A stretch of DNA of 64,000 nucleotides from Vibrio sp. FE10 (GTDB lineage Bacteria > Pseudomonadota > Gammaproteobacteria > Enterobacterales > Vibrionaceae): positions 3,162,001 through 3,226,000 of the forward strand of contig NZ_AP028067.1 of assembly GCF_030297155.1 (NCBI RefSeq), written 5' to 3'. This document shows positions 35,220 through 45,941 of the stretch, in pieces. The notes beneath the pieces are model-generated. The model was not told where the DNA came from, did no database searches, and was given only the letters and a program-made list of their open reading frames with translations. Each line of letters starts with the position of its first letter. Within the stretch, counting starts at the first letter, position 1. Both the position numbers and the translations under genes were made by a program.

Positions 35220-37714
35220 CGGTTCAACTGTCGTTTAGTTTTAGTGGTTGCTACATGATTAGCAGGGTCATCCGGCCAAGGATGTTTGGGGTAACGGCCT
35301 TTCATTTCTTTTTGAACTTCTTTATACGCGCCAGCCCAAAAGCCAGCTAAATCCTGAGTGATTTGCAGTGGTCGTTGCGCAGGAGACAATAACTCAAGCA
35401 CCACCTTTTTACGTCCTTGGGCAATCAAGGGTGAATCTTGCTCACCAAAGACTTCCTGCATTCGAACAGAGATCATTGGCTCAGATTGATATTGGTATCG
35501 AATCGACTTCTTACTGCCCGTTGGCATCAAGTAATTCGTAGGTAGCCATTGATCAATTTCTTGATTAAGAGGCCAGCCAAGATAAGCCGACAATGCTTGT
35601 TCGACCGAGATACTCATCAGTCCTTTTGCCGACTTAATACCATTCAGATAAGGTAAAAGCCATTCATCAAGATGACGCAATAAGCTCGCTTCATCCATTT
35701 GAGGCCATTGCTGTTCAGGCAGCCACAACTCAGCACAGCGCACGCGTTCAACCAGCTGTTTAGCAGAAGCCGTCCAATTTAAACTCTCAAGTCCGCGTCG
35801 AGCGATATAATTCAACAACGCTTGGCTTATCTGATCGGAATCAGGCTCCGGCAAAGGTTTAGTGCTGATAATTAGCTTACCCAGTAATACTCTTTCTTCA
35901 GCAACCAAGCGACCGCGTTTTTCATCCCAATCCGCATAATCTTCGCGTGTAAAAAGACCGGAGAATGAAGCCTCAAGCTGCACAATATCAATCGGCGTCG
36001 CTAAAAAGATCTGACTTGCTCGCCCCGCCGTACGCATCAAATCAATCACCACGATGTATTCGTTGTTTGCCAGCGGATCATCATCACGAACCTCGACTCC
36101 ATGGCCATTGGCAAGACGAAATGCACAGCCAGTCGCACTTCTCGATTGGGCAATTCGGTCTGGAAAGGCCAAGCAAAGCACTAATGGTAGCAATGATTCA
36201 TCGACTTGTGACAAATCCAGGTGATGATTGAGTTTGCTAGCGAGACTTTTCGCTCGCTGCATCACAACACTGTTTTTCGAGTGCTTTCTTTGCTTAAGTC
36301 GATGTAGCGAGTGCTGAATATCCGTCACGTTACGTTCAGGCTCTTCGAGCAAAGCGGCAGCGACAATCGCGACATTCAACAAGGCTTGGCTGTTTTGTTG
36401 CGTTTTGACCAACATACTAGCGATACGTGGCTCAATACCTAAGCGCTGGGCTTGCTTTCCGACTGGAGTAAATTGCCCATTACTGTCAAATAAATCAAGC
36501 TCTTGTAACAGTTCTGTCGCTTGCTCAATCGATGCCTGTGGCGGAACATCTAACCAATGAAGCTCATCGGCACTACTTGCTCCCCATTGCGTCAATTCAG
36601 CCACCAGCGAAGAGAGATCGGAATGAAGGATTTCAGGTTCTGGAACGGAGGGTTGCTGCATTAACTGTGTCTCGCTGTATAACCGAACACACAAGCCCTC
36701 TTCGATTCGCCCTGCACGCCCTGCTCTTTGTTCAGCTGAAGATTGTGAAATTTTCACTTGTTCAAGCTCGGTAATACCGGTTTTAAGATCGAACTTTGCT
36801 ACTCGTTCCAATCCCGAATCGACCACCAAACGAATCCCCTCAATCGTCAAAGAGGTTTCCGCAATATTAGTGGCTAACACCACTTTTCGGCGACCTTGTT
36901 TTGACAGCGCAATGGCTCTCTGTTGCTGTTCAAAACTCAATTGGCCATACAGCGGACACACATCGATATCACTAGCAAGTTGTCCAAGCTGTGATTCAAC
37001 CTGTTTTATCGCCGAGACACCCGGTAAGAAAGCCAAAAGTGAGCCCGATTCTTTCTCTATCAGAGATTGAATCACCTTTGCCATTTTAGGTGCTAAATAT
37101 TCATTCGAACCTAATGGCTGATAACGGAAATCGACAGGGAAAGTTCGGCCTTGTGATTCAACATACTTGGCATCAGGCAACAAAGATTGCAATGCGTGTT
37201 GATCCAATGTCGCTGACATCACGATCACCTTGAGATCATCTCGCAGCGCTTCTTGGATCTCTAAGCTAAACGCTAATGCGGTATCGGCATGAATGCTGCG
37301 TTCATGGAATTCATCAAAGATCACCATATCCACCCCGGTCAATTCAGGGTCGCTTTGGATCATTCTGGTCATGATCCCTTCAGTGACGATTTCCAAACGC
37401 GTTGCACTACTGGTTTTAGATTCACCACGAACTCTAAAGCCAATGCTCTCTCCCACGTTCTCTCCCAATTGACTCGCTAAGTAAGTCGCAATATTCCTAG
37501 CCGCTAAGCGCCTAGGTTCGAGCATGATAATCTTCCCTTTAACGGCATTGGTTTTAACCAACTGCAGAGGGAAAAACGTTGACTTACCCGCACCGGGAGC
37601 GGCCTTTAGAATAAGTTGAGTATGTGTTTCTACGCCAGCGAGCAGATCTGGCATCACAGCTTCTATGGGCAGTTGTGGCAATGGGAGAACCTTGTGGTGT
37701 AATGTTGGCAACAT
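35216..37714 (-). CDS. hrpB: ATP-dependent RNA helicase HrpB (DEAH family)
   Basis: 832 residues. Walker A GAPGAGKST at the N terminus (written KAAPGAGKST), DEFH box in IFDEFHERS, SAT motif VMSATLD, motif VI SSAEQRAGRAGR, then HA2 and the HrpB-specific C-terminal domain. Role in RNA metabolism, poorly defined. Overlaps mrcB by four bases and is divergent from sfsA across only 34 bases, so the two genes share a promoter region. Confidence 0.93.
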   Translation of the reverse strand: MLPTLHHKVLPLPQLPIEAVMPDLLAGVETHTQLILKAAPGAGKSTFFPLQLVKTNAVKGKIIMLEPRRLAARNIATYLASQLGENVGESIGFRVRGESKTSSATRLEIVTEGIMTRMIQSDPELTGVDMVIFDEFHERSIHADTALAFSLEIQEALRDDLKVIVMSATLDQHALQSLLPDAKYVESQGRTFPVDFRYQPLGSNEYLAPKMAKVIQSLIEKESGSLLAFLPGVSAIKQVESQLGQLASDIDVCPLYGQLSFEQQQRAIALSKQGRRKVVLATNIAETSLTIEGIRLVVDSGLERVAKFDLKTGITELEQVKISQSSAEQRAGRAGRIEEGLCVRLYSETQLMQQPSVPEPEILHSDLSSLVAELTQWGASSADELHWLDVPPQASIEQATELLQELDLFDSNGQFTPVGKQAQRLGIEPRIASMLVKTQQNSQALLNVAIVAAALLEEPERNVTDIQHSLHRLKQRKHSKNSVVMQRAKSLASKLNHHLDLSQVDESLLPLVLCLAFPDRIAQSRSATGCAFRLANGHGVEVRDDDPLANNEYIVVIDLMRTAGRASQIFLATPIDIVQLEASFSGLFTREDYADWDEKRGRLVAEERVLLGKLIISTKPLPEPDSDQISQALLNYIARRGLESLNWTASAKQLVERVRCAELWLPEQQWPQMDEASLLRHLDEWLLPYLNGIKSAKGLMSISVEQALSAYLGWPLNQEIDQWLPTNYLMPTGSKKSIRYQYQSEPMISVRMQEVFGEQDSPLIAQGRKKVVLELLSPAQRPLQITQDLAGFWAGAYKEVQKEMKGRYPKHPWPDDPANHVATTKTKRQLNR

Positions 37715-37748
37715 TGTACATAAAAACCCACCTGTCTAAATAAGTAAT

Positions 37749-38492
37749 ATGCACTTCAATCCCCCTTTAGAGCCAGCGACTCTTATTAAACGCTATAAAC
37801 GTTTTCTCGCTGATATCACATTGCCTGACGACAGTGTGCGTACCATTCACTGTGCGAACACTGGAGCCATGACTGGCTGCGCCACACCCGGTAATACGGT
37901 TTGGTATTCAACCTCAGATAATGCAAAGCGAAAATACCCAAACAGTTGGGAGATCTCAGAAACAGATAAAGGTCATCGAATTTGTGTAAATACTGCGCGA
38001 GCGAACCAGCTAGCAGTGGAAGCAATTGAAAATAAGACTATAGTTGAACTCTTAGGCTATGACGCTTTGAGAACTGAAGTGAAATATGGCAGTGAGAATA
38101 GTCGAATTGATATTCTGCTGGAAGACAGTGAAAAGCCACCTTGTTATATCGAAGTAAAAAGTGTCACTTTGCTCGACGAGCAACAAACGTCAACTAAGCA
38201 AGACACCTCAACCCAAGGACAAGGCTTTTTCCCTGACTCGGTCACCACCAGAGGTCAAAAACACCTGCGTGAACTCACAGAAATGGCAGAATCTGGAAAT
38301 AGAGCCGTACTTTTATTCACTGTTTTACATTCAGGTATTGAAAAAGTATCTGCAGCACACCATATAGACGCCAAATATTCGTTATTACTAAAACAAGCAC
38401 AAGACGCTGGGGTTGAAGTGCTTTGCTATAAAGCAGAGCTCAGCAGTACTCAAATACAACTAAAACAGGCTGTTGAATTTATCAATAGCTAG
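37749..38492 (+). CDS. sfsA: SfsA family protein
   Basis: 247 residues. SfsA was named for stimulating maltose fermentation in E. coli when overexpressed. It has an N-terminal OB-like nucleic-acid-binding domain ([26 protein letters not shown]) and a nuclease-like C-terminal domain with conserved Asp, Glu and Lys ([18 protein letters not shown]). The true biochemical role is not settled. It precedes dksA as in many gammaproteobacteria. Confidence 0.93.
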   Translation: MHFNPPLEPATLIKRYKRFLADITLPDDSVRTIHCANTGAMTGCATPGNTVWYSTSDNAKRKYPNSWEISETDKGHRICVNTARANQLAVEAIENKTIVELLGYDALRTEVKYGSENSRIDILLEDSEKPPCYIEVKSVTLLDEQQTSTKQDTSTQGQGFFPDSVTTRGQKHLRELTEMAESGNRAVLLFTVLHSGIEKVSAAHHIDAKYSLLLKQAQDAGVEVLCYKAELSSTQIQLKQAVEFINS

Positions 38493-38627
38493 ACAAAGAT
38501 GATGAACTAATCACTTTGACTACAAGTTTGGATAAGAGTATTTGCCAGAACCAGATCTTTCTGCTATAGATACCCGCCTTAAAATTAGCTGCTTTGCAGT
38601 TGACTAGGTGTAAATAGGAGATGCTGT

Positions 38628-39074
38628 ATGCCAGAATCTAAGAAAAAAGCGCTAGGCATCCTAGCCATCGCAGGTGTTGAACCGTACCAAGAAAAGCCAG
38701 GTGAAGAGTACATGTCACCTGAGCAAACGGAACATTTTACAAAAATTTTAGCAGCTTGGCGCAACCAGCTCAGGGAAGAAGTTGATCGTACTGTGCACCA
38801 CATGCAGGACGAAGCAGCGAATTTCCCAGACCCAGTTGACCGTGCTTCTCAAGAAGAAGAATTCAGCCTAGAGTTACGTAACCGTGACCGTGAGCGTCGT
38901 CTTATCAAGAAGATTGAAAAGACACTAGATAAGATTGAAGAAGATGATTTTGGCTTCTGCGATTCTTGTGGTGTTGAGATCGGCATTCGTCGCCTTGAAG
39001 CTCGTCCAACAGCTGACCTTTGTATTGACTGTAAAACACTTGCAGAGATCAAAGAGAAACAAATGCAAGGTTAA
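38628..39074 (+). CDS. dksA: RNA polymerase-binding transcription factor DksA
   Basis: 148 residues. Long coiled coil whose tip carries the catalytic aspartates in [14 protein letters not shown], and a zinc finger CDSC-x17-CIDC. It enters the RNA polymerase secondary channel and works with ppGpp in the stringent response. Good ribosome site (AGGAGATGCTGT-ATG). Followed by a strong terminator. Confidence 0.97.
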   Translation: MPESKKKALGILAIAGVEPYQEKPGEEYMSPEQTEHFTKILAAWRNQLREEVDRTVHHMQDEAANFPDPVDRASQEEEFSLELRNRDRERRLIKKIEKTLDKIEEDDFGFCDSCGVEIGIRRLEARPTADLCIDCKTLAEIKEKQMQG

Positions 39075-39087
39075 TTCTTGCTGATGT

Positions 39088-39115
39088 AAAAAAGGGAGCT
39101 TTCGCTCCCTTTTTT
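39088..39115 (+). terminator. Rho-independent terminator of dksA
   Basis: Perfect stem AAAAAAGGGAGC/GCTCCCTTTTTT with a TTTC loop. Confidence 0.92.
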
Positions 39116-39219
39116 GTTTGTATTGAAAGCTATTTTCAACATGTGTTATCTCATTATCAAATAGCTACCAATACCAACAAACGGTTAATGTTGTTCTATC
39201 CAGACTAGGTTTTTCATTC

Positions 39220-40095
39220 ATGAGTTATATCGGGCGTTTTGCACCATCACCGTCAGGTCCTCTTCATTTTGGCTCACTGGTTGCCGCATTAGGTAGCTAC
39301 TTTCAAGCGAAATCGAACCAAGGACAATGGTTGGTTCGAATGGAAGACCTTGATCCACCAAGAGAAATGGCTGGCGCTGCAGAACTCATCCTCAAAACAC
39401 TTGAGGCTTATCATCTATTTTGGGATGGCGATGTGGTGTATCAAAGCCAGCGTCATGATTTGTACCAAGCTCAAATAGATGCATGGGTAGCCGATAACCA
39501 AGCCTATTATTGCCAATGCACTCGTAAACAGATCAAAGCCCTTGGCGGCTTTTATACTGGAACTTGCCGTAAGGCTGAGTTAATTGATTCAGGCGACCAA
39601 GCCGTTCGCTTACTTATGGCACACCCTATTGAATCGTTTACCGACATTCGCCATGGTGAAATTCATATACCGAAAGCACTGGCTGAAGAAGATTTCATCA
39701 TAAAGCGCAGAGATGGCTTATTCGCTTACAACTTGGCTGTCGTGCTCGATGATATCGACCAAGGCATCACAGAGGTTGTGCGAGGAGCCGATTTGATTGA
39801 GCCGACAGGCCGTCAAATTAGTTTGTATAAAACACTCAAACAAAAAACAGTCAGTTACTTGCACTTACCATTGGCAACCGATGGCTTGGGTAATAAACTG
39901 TCAAAACAAAATCACGCAACTGCGATAGATCTCGACAATCCGAAACCGACGCTAATTAACGCGATGCGATTCTTAGGTTTTGATATCACCGAAGCCCTTT
40001 TGAGTGCTTCAATTGACGAGATTTTGTTTTGGGGCTGCCAGCAATGGAGCATTGCTCAATTGCCTGATAGTTTACAAAAAGAACACCGTGATTAA
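39220..40095 (+). CDS. gluQ: Glutamyl-Q tRNA(Asp) synthetase
   Basis: 291 residues, a shortened glutamyl-tRNA synthetase without the anticodon-binding domain. It charges glutamate onto queuosine at position 34 of tRNA-Asp. Class I signature PSPSGPLHFGS (HIGH-like), zinc ligands in YYCQCTRKQ and GTCRK, and a KLSKQN motif in place of KMSKS. It follows dksA as in E. coli. Confidence 0.95.
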   Translation: MSYIGRFAPSPSGPLHFGSLVAALGSYFQAKSNQGQWLVRMEDLDPPREMAGAAELILKTLEAYHLFWDGDVVYQSQRHDLYQAQIDAWVADNQAYYCQCTRKQIKALGGFYTGTCRKAELIDSGDQAVRLLMAHPIESFTDIRHGEIHIPKALAEEDFIIKRRDGLFAYNLAVVLDDIDQGITEVVRGADLIEPTGRQISLYKTLKQKTVSYLHLPLATDGLGNKLSKQNHATAIDLDNPKPTLINAMRFLGFDITEALLSASIDEILFWGCQQWSIAQLPDSLQKEHRD

Positions 40096-40278
40096 CCCGA
40101 GTTCAGAGCTAAATAGCAAAAACGACACATAAAAATGCCATAACCAACAACTGTGGTTAAGCAGACGATGTTCTCAAATGGCTCGCGCTAAGCTATTATT
40201 AGCCGCAATTAAACTCTGCACTACCACTTTGGACTAAGAGAAAAACAAAGTTGGCGATACCTACTTTGTTCTAAACTA

Positions 40279-41634
40279 ATGAATACAAACGACAATACCC
40301 CAAGCGAACAACGCGGATTCCACGAATTAGCACTGAATATTTATACTCGCCAAGAGCACAATATTTCACGCAAGCAGATCAGCGACAACGCACTAAAAGT
40401 ATTATATCGCCTAAATGGGGCGGGTTTTGATGCATTTTTAGTCGGTGGTGGTGTGCGCGACATCTTATTGGGTTCTCAACCAAAAGATTTTGATATCGCA
40501 ACCAACGCTACGCCAGAACAGATCAAAAACCTGTTTAGAAACTGCCGCCTAATTGGCCGCCGTTTCCGCTTGGCACATATCATGTTTGGTCGCGACATCA
40601 TCGAAGTTGCAACTTTCCGTGGTCACCACCAAGAGCCATCGAAAAACGTGTCTGCGCAATCTGATGAAGGCATGTTGCTACGCGATAACGTGTACGGCAA
40701 TGTTGATGAAGATGCAGAGCGTCGTGACTTCACTATTAATGCGATGTACTACAACATTGCAGACTACAGCATTCACGATTACGCGGGTGGTGTAGAAGAT
40801 TTAGAAGACAAGCTGATCCGTTTGATTGGCGATCCAGAAACTCGCTACCGTGAAGACCCGGTACGTATGCTTCGCGCAATGCGTTTTGCCGCTAAACTGG
40901 ATTTCGATATTGAAGAAGATACTGCCGACCCAATCGAAGAGCTGGCACACCTTCTAAAAGATATCCCAGCTGCGCGTCTTTACGAAGAATCACTCAAGTT
41001 ACTGCAATCAGGACACGGTTTAGAAACCTACCACTTAATGCGTGAGTACAATCTATTCCAACAGATGTTCCCAGCCGTGGCTGAGCACTTCACTGAAGGT
41101 TATGATTCTCATACCGAGCAGATGCTTGATTTAGTACTCGATTCAACTGACCTTCGTATCGACGATGGCAAACGAGTAAACCCAGCCTTCATGTTTGCTG
41201 CAATTCTTTGGTACCCAATGAATAAGCTAGCGGACAAGCTAGTCGCTGAACAAGGCATGGCGCACTACGATGCGATCATGGAAGCAAGTAACATCATCCT
41301 TGATCAGCAAGTAAAGTCGATTGCTATTCCTCGTCGTCACACCGCGACTATTCGTGAAATTTGGCAGCTGCAAGTTCGACTTCCACGTCGCAACGGCAAA
41401 CGTGCTGTACGCCTAATGGAATTAAACAAATTCCGTGCGGGCTACGATTTCCTAGAAATGCGTGGCGAAATCGAGGGTGGTGAAACCAAAGAGTTGGCAA
41501 AATGGTGGGAGCGTTATCAAACGGCTGGTCGCAATATGCGCCAAGCCATGGCTAATGACGTTGCCGCACCATCAAAATCAGGTCATCGTCGCCGTAAGAC
41601 TTACCGTAATAAAAAAAGTAAGCAATCCGAATGA
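40279..41634 (+). CDS. pcnB: Poly(A) polymerase I
   Basis: 451 residues of the class II nucleotidyltransferase family. GGGVRD and KDFDIAT hold the catalytic aspartates; RRDFTINAMYY and the neck RMLRAMRFAAKLDF follow; a basic C-terminal tail (RRRKTYRNKKSKQ) binds RNA. It adds poly(A) tails that promote RNA decay. The ATG at 40279 has no visible Shine-Dalgarno sequence, and the frame is open upstream to a CTG at 40216 without any ATG, GTG or TTG. E. coli pcnB starts at a rare AUU codon, so weak initiation may be a shared control. Confidence 0.93.
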   Translation: MNTNDNTPSEQRGFHELALNIYTRQEHNISRKQISDNALKVLYRLNGAGFDAFLVGGGVRDILLGSQPKDFDIATNATPEQIKNLFRNCRLIGRRFRLAHIMFGRDIIEVATFRGHHQEPSKNVSAQSDEGMLLRDNVYGNVDEDAERRDFTINAMYYNIADYSIHDYAGGVEDLEDKLIRLIGDPETRYREDPVRMLRAMRFAAKLDFDIEEDTADPIEELAHLLKDIPAARLYEESLKLLQSGHGLETYHLMREYNLFQQMFPAVAEHFTEGYDSHTEQMLDLVLDSTDLRIDDGKRVNPAFMFAAILWYPMNKLADKLVAEQGMAHYDAIMEASNIILDQQVKSIAIPRRHTATIREIWQLQVRLPRRNGKRAVRLMELNKFRAGYDFLEMRGEIEGGETKELAKWWERYQTAGRNMRQAMANDVAAPSKSGHRRRKTYRNKKSKQSE

Positions 41635-42116
41635 TAACGGCTTATATTGCGGTCGGCAGCAACCTTGCCGACCCAGTTAGCCAAGCAAATTTGGCTATCG
41701 AAACACTTAAAAGCCTACCGCGATCAACGTTTATTGCGACCTCCAAGCTATATAGTAGCACTCCGATGGGGCCGCAAAATCAACCCGACTACATCAACGC
41801 GGTAGTGGCAATCCAAACCGAATTAACGCCAATTGAACTGCTTGATTGCACTCAAAAAATCGAGTTAGAGCAAGGGCGCGTCCGTAAAGACGAGCGTTGG
41901 GGACCAAGAACCTTGGATCTCGACATTGTGCTTTACGGCAATGAGGTGATCGATTCAGAGCGCTTAACCGTTCCTCATTATGGAATGAAAGAACGAGAGT
42001 TTGTACTCTACCCGCTTGCTGAAATCGCACCAAGTTTACAACTCCCTGATGGGACTGAGCTGAACGAACTACTCAAAGTAGTCGATCAAAATGGGCTCAA
42101 TGTTTGGCAACAATAG
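41631..42116 (+). CDS. folK: 6-hydroxymethyl-7,8-dihydropterin pyrophosphokinase
   Basis: 161 residues. HPPK signature GPRTLDLDIVLYG; N terminus AYIAVGSNLADP. It activates the pterin for folate synthesis. The ATG overlaps the pcnB stop (ATGA), implying translational coupling. Twenty-two bases before panB. Confidence 0.96.
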   Translation: MITAYIAVGSNLADPVSQANLAIETLKSLPRSTFIATSKLYSSTPMGPQNQPDYINAVVAIQTELTPIELLDCTQKIELEQGRVRKDERWGPRTLDLDIVLYGNEVIDSERLTVPHYGMKEREFVLYPLAEIAPSLQLPDGTELNELLKVVDQNGLNVWQQ

Positions 42117-42138
42117 CCAAGCGCATTAAGGAAACCCA

Positions 42139-42933
42139 ATGAAAAAAGTAACCATTAACGACCTTATCAAGTGCAAACAAGAAGGCCGTAAATTCGCGAC
42201 GTCGACAGCTTATGATGCGAGCTTTGCTCAATTATTCGAAAGCCAAGAGATTCCTGTATTACTTGTCGGTGATTCACTAGGCATGGTTTTACAAGGCCAA
42301 ACTGACACATTACCAGTGACAGTCGACGAAATTGCTTACCACACTCGCTCAGTGCGTGCTGGTAGCCCAAACTGTCTTCTTATGGCCGATATGCCGTTCA
42401 TGAGCTATGCCACACCTGAGCAAGCTTGTGAGAGCGCTGCAACCATAATGCGTGCTGGTGCAAACATGGTTAAAATCGAAGGCGGAAGCTGGTTGGTTGA
42501 AACCGTGAAGATGCTAACAGAGCGCGCTGTTCCCGTTTGTGCTCACTTGGGGTTAACACCTCAATCAGTGAACATCTTTGGTGGTTACAAAGTTCAAGGC
42601 CGTGACGATGAGCAAGCGGACAAAATGGTTGCTGACGCGCTAGCTCTGCAAAATGCTGGCGCTCAAATCGTATTACTTGAATGTGTTCCGGCATCATTAG
42701 CCAAACGCATTACTGAAGCTTGTGATGTACCAGTGATTGGTATTGGCGCAGGCAACGTTACCGATGGTCAGATCTTAGTGATGCATGACATGTTCGGTAT
42801 CTCTGCGACTTATATGCCAAGGTTCTCTAAGAATTTCTTAGCTGAAACGGGCGATATGCGTAAAGCGGTCGCTCTATACAAAGAAGAAGTAGAGAGCGCG
42901 CGTTTCCCTGATGAAGCTCATACAATAGCTTAG
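42139..42933 (+). CDS. panB: 3-methyl-2-oxobutanoate hydroxymethyltransferase
   Basis: 264 residues. It makes ketopantoate in pantothenate/CoA synthesis using methylene-tetrahydrofolate. Metal-binding [11 protein letters not shown], substrate-binding MADMPFMSY and KIEGG, catalytic Glu in IGIGAG context. Good ribosome site (AAGGAAACCC-ATG). Operon with folK and panC. Confidence 0.97.
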   Translation: MKKVTINDLIKCKQEGRKFATSTAYDASFAQLFESQEIPVLLVGDSLGMVLQGQTDTLPVTVDEIAYHTRSVRAGSPNCLLMADMPFMSYATPEQACESAATIMRAGANMVKIEGGSWLVETVKMLTERAVPVCAHLGLTPQSVNIFGGYKVQGRDDEQADKMVADALALQNAGAQIVLLECVPASLAKRITEACDVPVIGIGAGNVTDGQILVMHDMFGISATYMPRFSKNFLAETGDMRKAVALYKEEVESARFPDEAHTIA

Positions 42934-42941
42934 GAGTTACT

Positions 42942-43832
42942 ATGCAAACTTTTGCTGAAATAGCGGCTCTTCGCGAGCAGATTAAACAGTTTAAGCGTGA
43001 TGGACGTACCGTTGCTTTTGTACCAACAATGGGAAACCTTCATGAAGGTCACCTAACACTGGTAAAGAAAGCGCGTGAATTAGCAGACATTGTTGTGGTG
43101 AGCATTTTTGTTAACCCAATGCAGTTTGACCGTGCTGACGACCTGAACAATTACCCTCGAACGTTAGAAGCTGATTTAAGCAAACTAACAGGCGAAGGTG
43201 TTGAACTTGTGTTTACGCCAACGCCAGAAGTGATGTACCCAGATGGACTAGATAAACAGACGTTTGTTGAAGTGCCTGGTATTTCGCACATGCTTGAAGG
43301 GGCATCTCGCCCAGGCCACTTCCGTGGTGTGGCGACAATTGTTGCTAAGCTATTTAATATCGTTCAGCCAGACTTTGCATGCTTCGGCGAGAAAGACTTC
43401 CAACAGCTTGCGGTCATTAGTCACATGACAACGGATCTTGCTTTAGATATCCAAATTATCGGCGTACCAACCGTTCGTGAGATGGATGGACTTGCGATGA
43501 GCTCTCGCAATAGCAACCTGACTATCGACGAGCGTCAGCGAGCACCCGTGCTTGCTCGCACTATGCGTTGGATCAGTAGTGCTATTCGTGGCGGCCGTGA
43601 CGATTACGCATCTGTCATTGAAGACGCAACTGACCAACTTCGTGCTGCAGACCTGCAACCTGATGAGATTTTCATTTGCGATGCTAAAACGCTACAAGCC
43701 ATCACTTCAGAATCGACTCAAGCCGTTATCTTGATGTCAGCTTTCCTAGGTAAGACTCGTCTTATCGACAACCAAGTTCTCGATTTGGTCACGGAAACAA
43801 AAGAAGAAGTGAAAGAAGAAACAGCGGAATAA
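42942..43832 (+). CDS. panC: Pantothenate synthetase
   Basis: 296 residues. ATP-dependent ligation of pantoate and beta-alanine. [14 protein letters not shown] carries the HxGH motif; the KMSKS-like region is MSSRNSNLT. The acidic C-terminal tail ([13 protein letters not shown]) is an extra of unknown meaning. Eight bases after panB. No panD is adjacent. Confidence 0.97.
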   Translation: MQTFAEIAALREQIKQFKRDGRTVAFVPTMGNLHEGHLTLVKKARELADIVVVSIFVNPMQFDRADDLNNYPRTLEADLSKLTGEGVELVFTPTPEVMYPDGLDKQTFVEVPGISHMLEGASRPGHFRGVATIVAKLFNIVQPDFACFGEKDFQQLAVISHMTTDLALDIQIIGVPTVREMDGLAMSSRNSNLTIDERQRAPVLARTMRWISSAIRGGRDDYASVIEDATDQLRAADLQPDEIFICDAKTLQAITSESTQAVILMSAFLGKTRLIDNQVLDLVTETKEEVKEETAE

Positions 43833-43881
43833 TCGCTCCCTGCTCTAAATGCGAAATAAAAGCACAAAACGCAGAACACAA

Positions 43882-43910
43882 AAAAAGGTCGATGTAATAT
43901 CGACCTTTTT
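43882..43910. terminator. Bidirectional terminator between panC and yadH
   Basis: AAAAAGGTCGAT/ATCGACCTTTTT, a 12-bp stem with a GTAAT loop. A and T runs on both sides serve the convergent genes. Confidence 0.9.
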
Positions 43911-43944
43911 CTTTGCCTGTCATTCAGAGCTTACAAGTAATGCA

Positions 43945-44715
43945 TTAACTACGTAAGCCGATGCCCTTTGTCACTAGGTAGTGTGCAATGCCATACAACA
44001 CCACAATAAACACACCTAGTACGCTGAATGACGTCACAATGCCCACATCAGACACACCTAAGAAGCCATAGCGGAACGCGTTTACCATGTACACGATAGG
44101 GTTCAACTTCGACACGCTCTGCCAAACCTCAGGCAATAAACTGATTGAGTAGAACACGCCACCAAGGTATGTCAACGGTGTCAGAATGAACGTTGGGATA
44201 ATAGAAATATCATCGAACGTGCGGGCAAATACCGCATTAATCAGACCACCAAGAGAAAAGACTATCGAGGTCAAAAATACCGTCGCGATGATCACACCCC
44301 AGTGCTCGACCTGCAGGTCAACAAAGAACAGCGATACGAAGGTTACGATGGTACCTACTAATAAGCCACGCACCACGCCACCCATCACGAAACCAGCGAT
44401 AATCACATAGTTAGGAACAGGGGCGACGAGTAACTCTTCAATGTTCTTTTGAAATTTCGCACTAAAGAACGACGAAGCGACGTTAGAGTATGAGTTGGTG
44501 ATCACCGACATCATGATCAATCCCGGCACAATGTATTCCATGTAACTAAAACCGTTCATTTCACCGATACGAGCACCAATCAGGTTGCCGAAGATGATGA
44601 AGTAAAGCGTCATAGTGATCGCAGGTGGAACCAGTGTTTGCACCCAAATTCGAGTGAATCGGTTCACCTCTTTGGTCAACAAGCTACAAAAAGCTGTCCA
44701 ATATAATTTATGCAT
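43945..44715 (-). CDS. yadH: ABC-2 type exporter permease YadH
   Basis: 256 residues, six membrane segments, with the ABC-2 signature around YLGGVFYSISLLPEVWQ. Strongly similar to E. coli YadH in both length and sequence. I chose the ATG giving MHKLYW rather than one six codons upstream: GGGAG lies eight bases before it, and the start falls one base after the yadG stop. Substrate unknown. Confidence 0.92.
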   Translation of the reverse strand: MHKLYWTAFCSLLTKEVNRFTRIWVQTLVPPAITMTLYFIIFGNLIGARIGEMNGFSYMEYIVPGLIMMSVITNSYSNVASSFFSAKFQKNIEELLVAPVPNYVIIAGFVMGGVVRGLLVGTIVTFVSLFFVDLQVEHWGVIIATVFLTSIVFSLGGLINAVFARTFDDISIIPTFILTPLTYLGGVFYSISLLPEVWQSVSKLNPIVYMVNAFRYGFLGVSDVGIVTSFSVLGVFIVVLYGIAHYLVTKGIGLRS

Positions 44716-44716
44716 G

Positions 44717-45634
44717 TTACTTGCTCCCCTCACGCACGATGCTCACAAATAGCTCTTCTAGACGGTTCGCTTTATTACGCATAGAGAGGACTTTTACCTG
44801 TTGCTCTGTCAATTGAGCAAAGATAGCGTTCAAACCTAAGTTCTTGTCGATTTCGATCTCTAGCGAGCCATTGACCATTACTTGGCTGTTCACGCCATCA
44901 AGCTTAGGCTCTGCAGTGCCCTCTTCAAGATCAAGGATAAAGGTCTCAGCACTTAACTTACCCAACAGCGCTTTCATGGTTGTGTTCTCAATCAGCTCAC
45001 CACGATTGATGATACCAATGTTACGACACAGCATTTCCGCTTCTTCTAGGTAGTGCGTAGTCAAGATAATGGTAATGCCTTGCTTCTCGTTGATCTCTTT
45101 CAGGAATTCCCACATCGAACGACGCAGCTCAATATCAACACCCGCCGTTGGTTCATCAAGGATCAGCAAATGAGGTTCATGCATCAGTGCACGAGCGATC
45201 ATCAAACGACGCTTCATACCACCAGACAAGTTACGCGCACGCTCGCCACGCTTTTCCCACAAGTCGAGTTGAGATAGGTACTTTTTCGCACGCTCTTTAG
45301 CTAAAGCCTTCGGCACACCGTAGTAACCCGCTTGTTGAAGAACAATCTGCTCAACGGTTTCGAAAGGGTTAAAGTTAAACTCTTGCGGCACTAGTCCTAA
45401 GTTCTGCTTTGCTAACTCAAGATCAGTATCGATGTCATACCCAAACACTCTAACCTTGCCTGAGGTTTTGTTCACGAGAGAGGAAATAACGCCAATGGTG
45501 GTCGATTTACCCGCACCATTTGGACCAAGGAGCGCGTAAAAGTCGCCCTTTTTCACTTGTAAACTGATGCCTTTGAGAGCCTCAAAGCCCCCAGCATAAG
45601 TTTTTCTTAATTGCTCAATTTCTAATGCATACAT
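44717..45634 (-). CDS. yadG: ABC exporter ATP-binding protein YadG
   Basis: 305 residues. Walker A GPNGAGKST, signature LSGGMKRR, Walker B LLILDEPT, switch His (TTHY). Partner of YadH. I trimmed 40 residues from the longest possible frame, because MYALEIEQLRKTY is where similarity to E. coli YadG begins. No strong ribosome site is visible at this start. Confidence 0.9.
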   Translation of the reverse strand: MYALEIEQLRKTYAGGFEALKGISLQVKKGDFYALLGPNGAGKSTTIGVISSLVNKTSGKVRVFGYDIDTDLELAKQNLGLVPQEFNFNPFETVEQIVLQQAGYYGVPKALAKERAKKYLSQLDLWEKRGERARNLSGGMKRRLMIARALMHEPHLLILDEPTAGVDIELRRSMWEFLKEINEKQGITIILTTHYLEEAEMLCRNIGIINRGELIENTTMKALLGKLSAETFILDLEEGTAEPKLDGVNSQVMVNGSLEIEIDKNLGLNAIFAQLTEQQVKVLSMRNKANRLEELFVSIVREGSK

Positions 45635-45941
45635 AGAGATAGACTGCCATTTGCGATAGATAGATGTTGATGACCGAGTATGAGGAAGAGAGTAGAACTT
45701 AAAACGAGCTAGCTGAACACTAACCCAAAACTTGTTTACTCGACCATTTTGCAAACAAGTTTATCGTTGATTGACGATTAACACAAACATCGATTGATAC
45801 TTTCTTTTTAAGAGACGAGCGGTCTTATTATCTATAGATGTAAAAATGCCGCTAAGTCATTCGCTTAACGGCATTTCGTGTTTATAAATGAATTCAGTTT
45901 TATTCGCTAAAATCCAAACAAAGATTAACTAGAATTGCTTA
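45635..45941. other. Intergenic region between yadG and the SulP gene
   Basis: 307 bases. It carries the yadG promoter side (both flanking genes are on the minus strand) and the terminator at 45844-45876. I see no further gene or repeat. Confidence 0.6.
45844..45876 (-). terminator. Terminator of the SulP gene
   Basis: AAATGCCGCTAAG/CTTAACGGCATTT with one mismatch and a 7-base loop; five T follow on the minus strand. Confidence 0.8.

Noticed and set aside
45635-45754. Forty extra residues at the N terminus of YadG
   Set aside because: Similarity to YadG begins at MYALEIEQL; the extension has no ribosome site and unusual composition.
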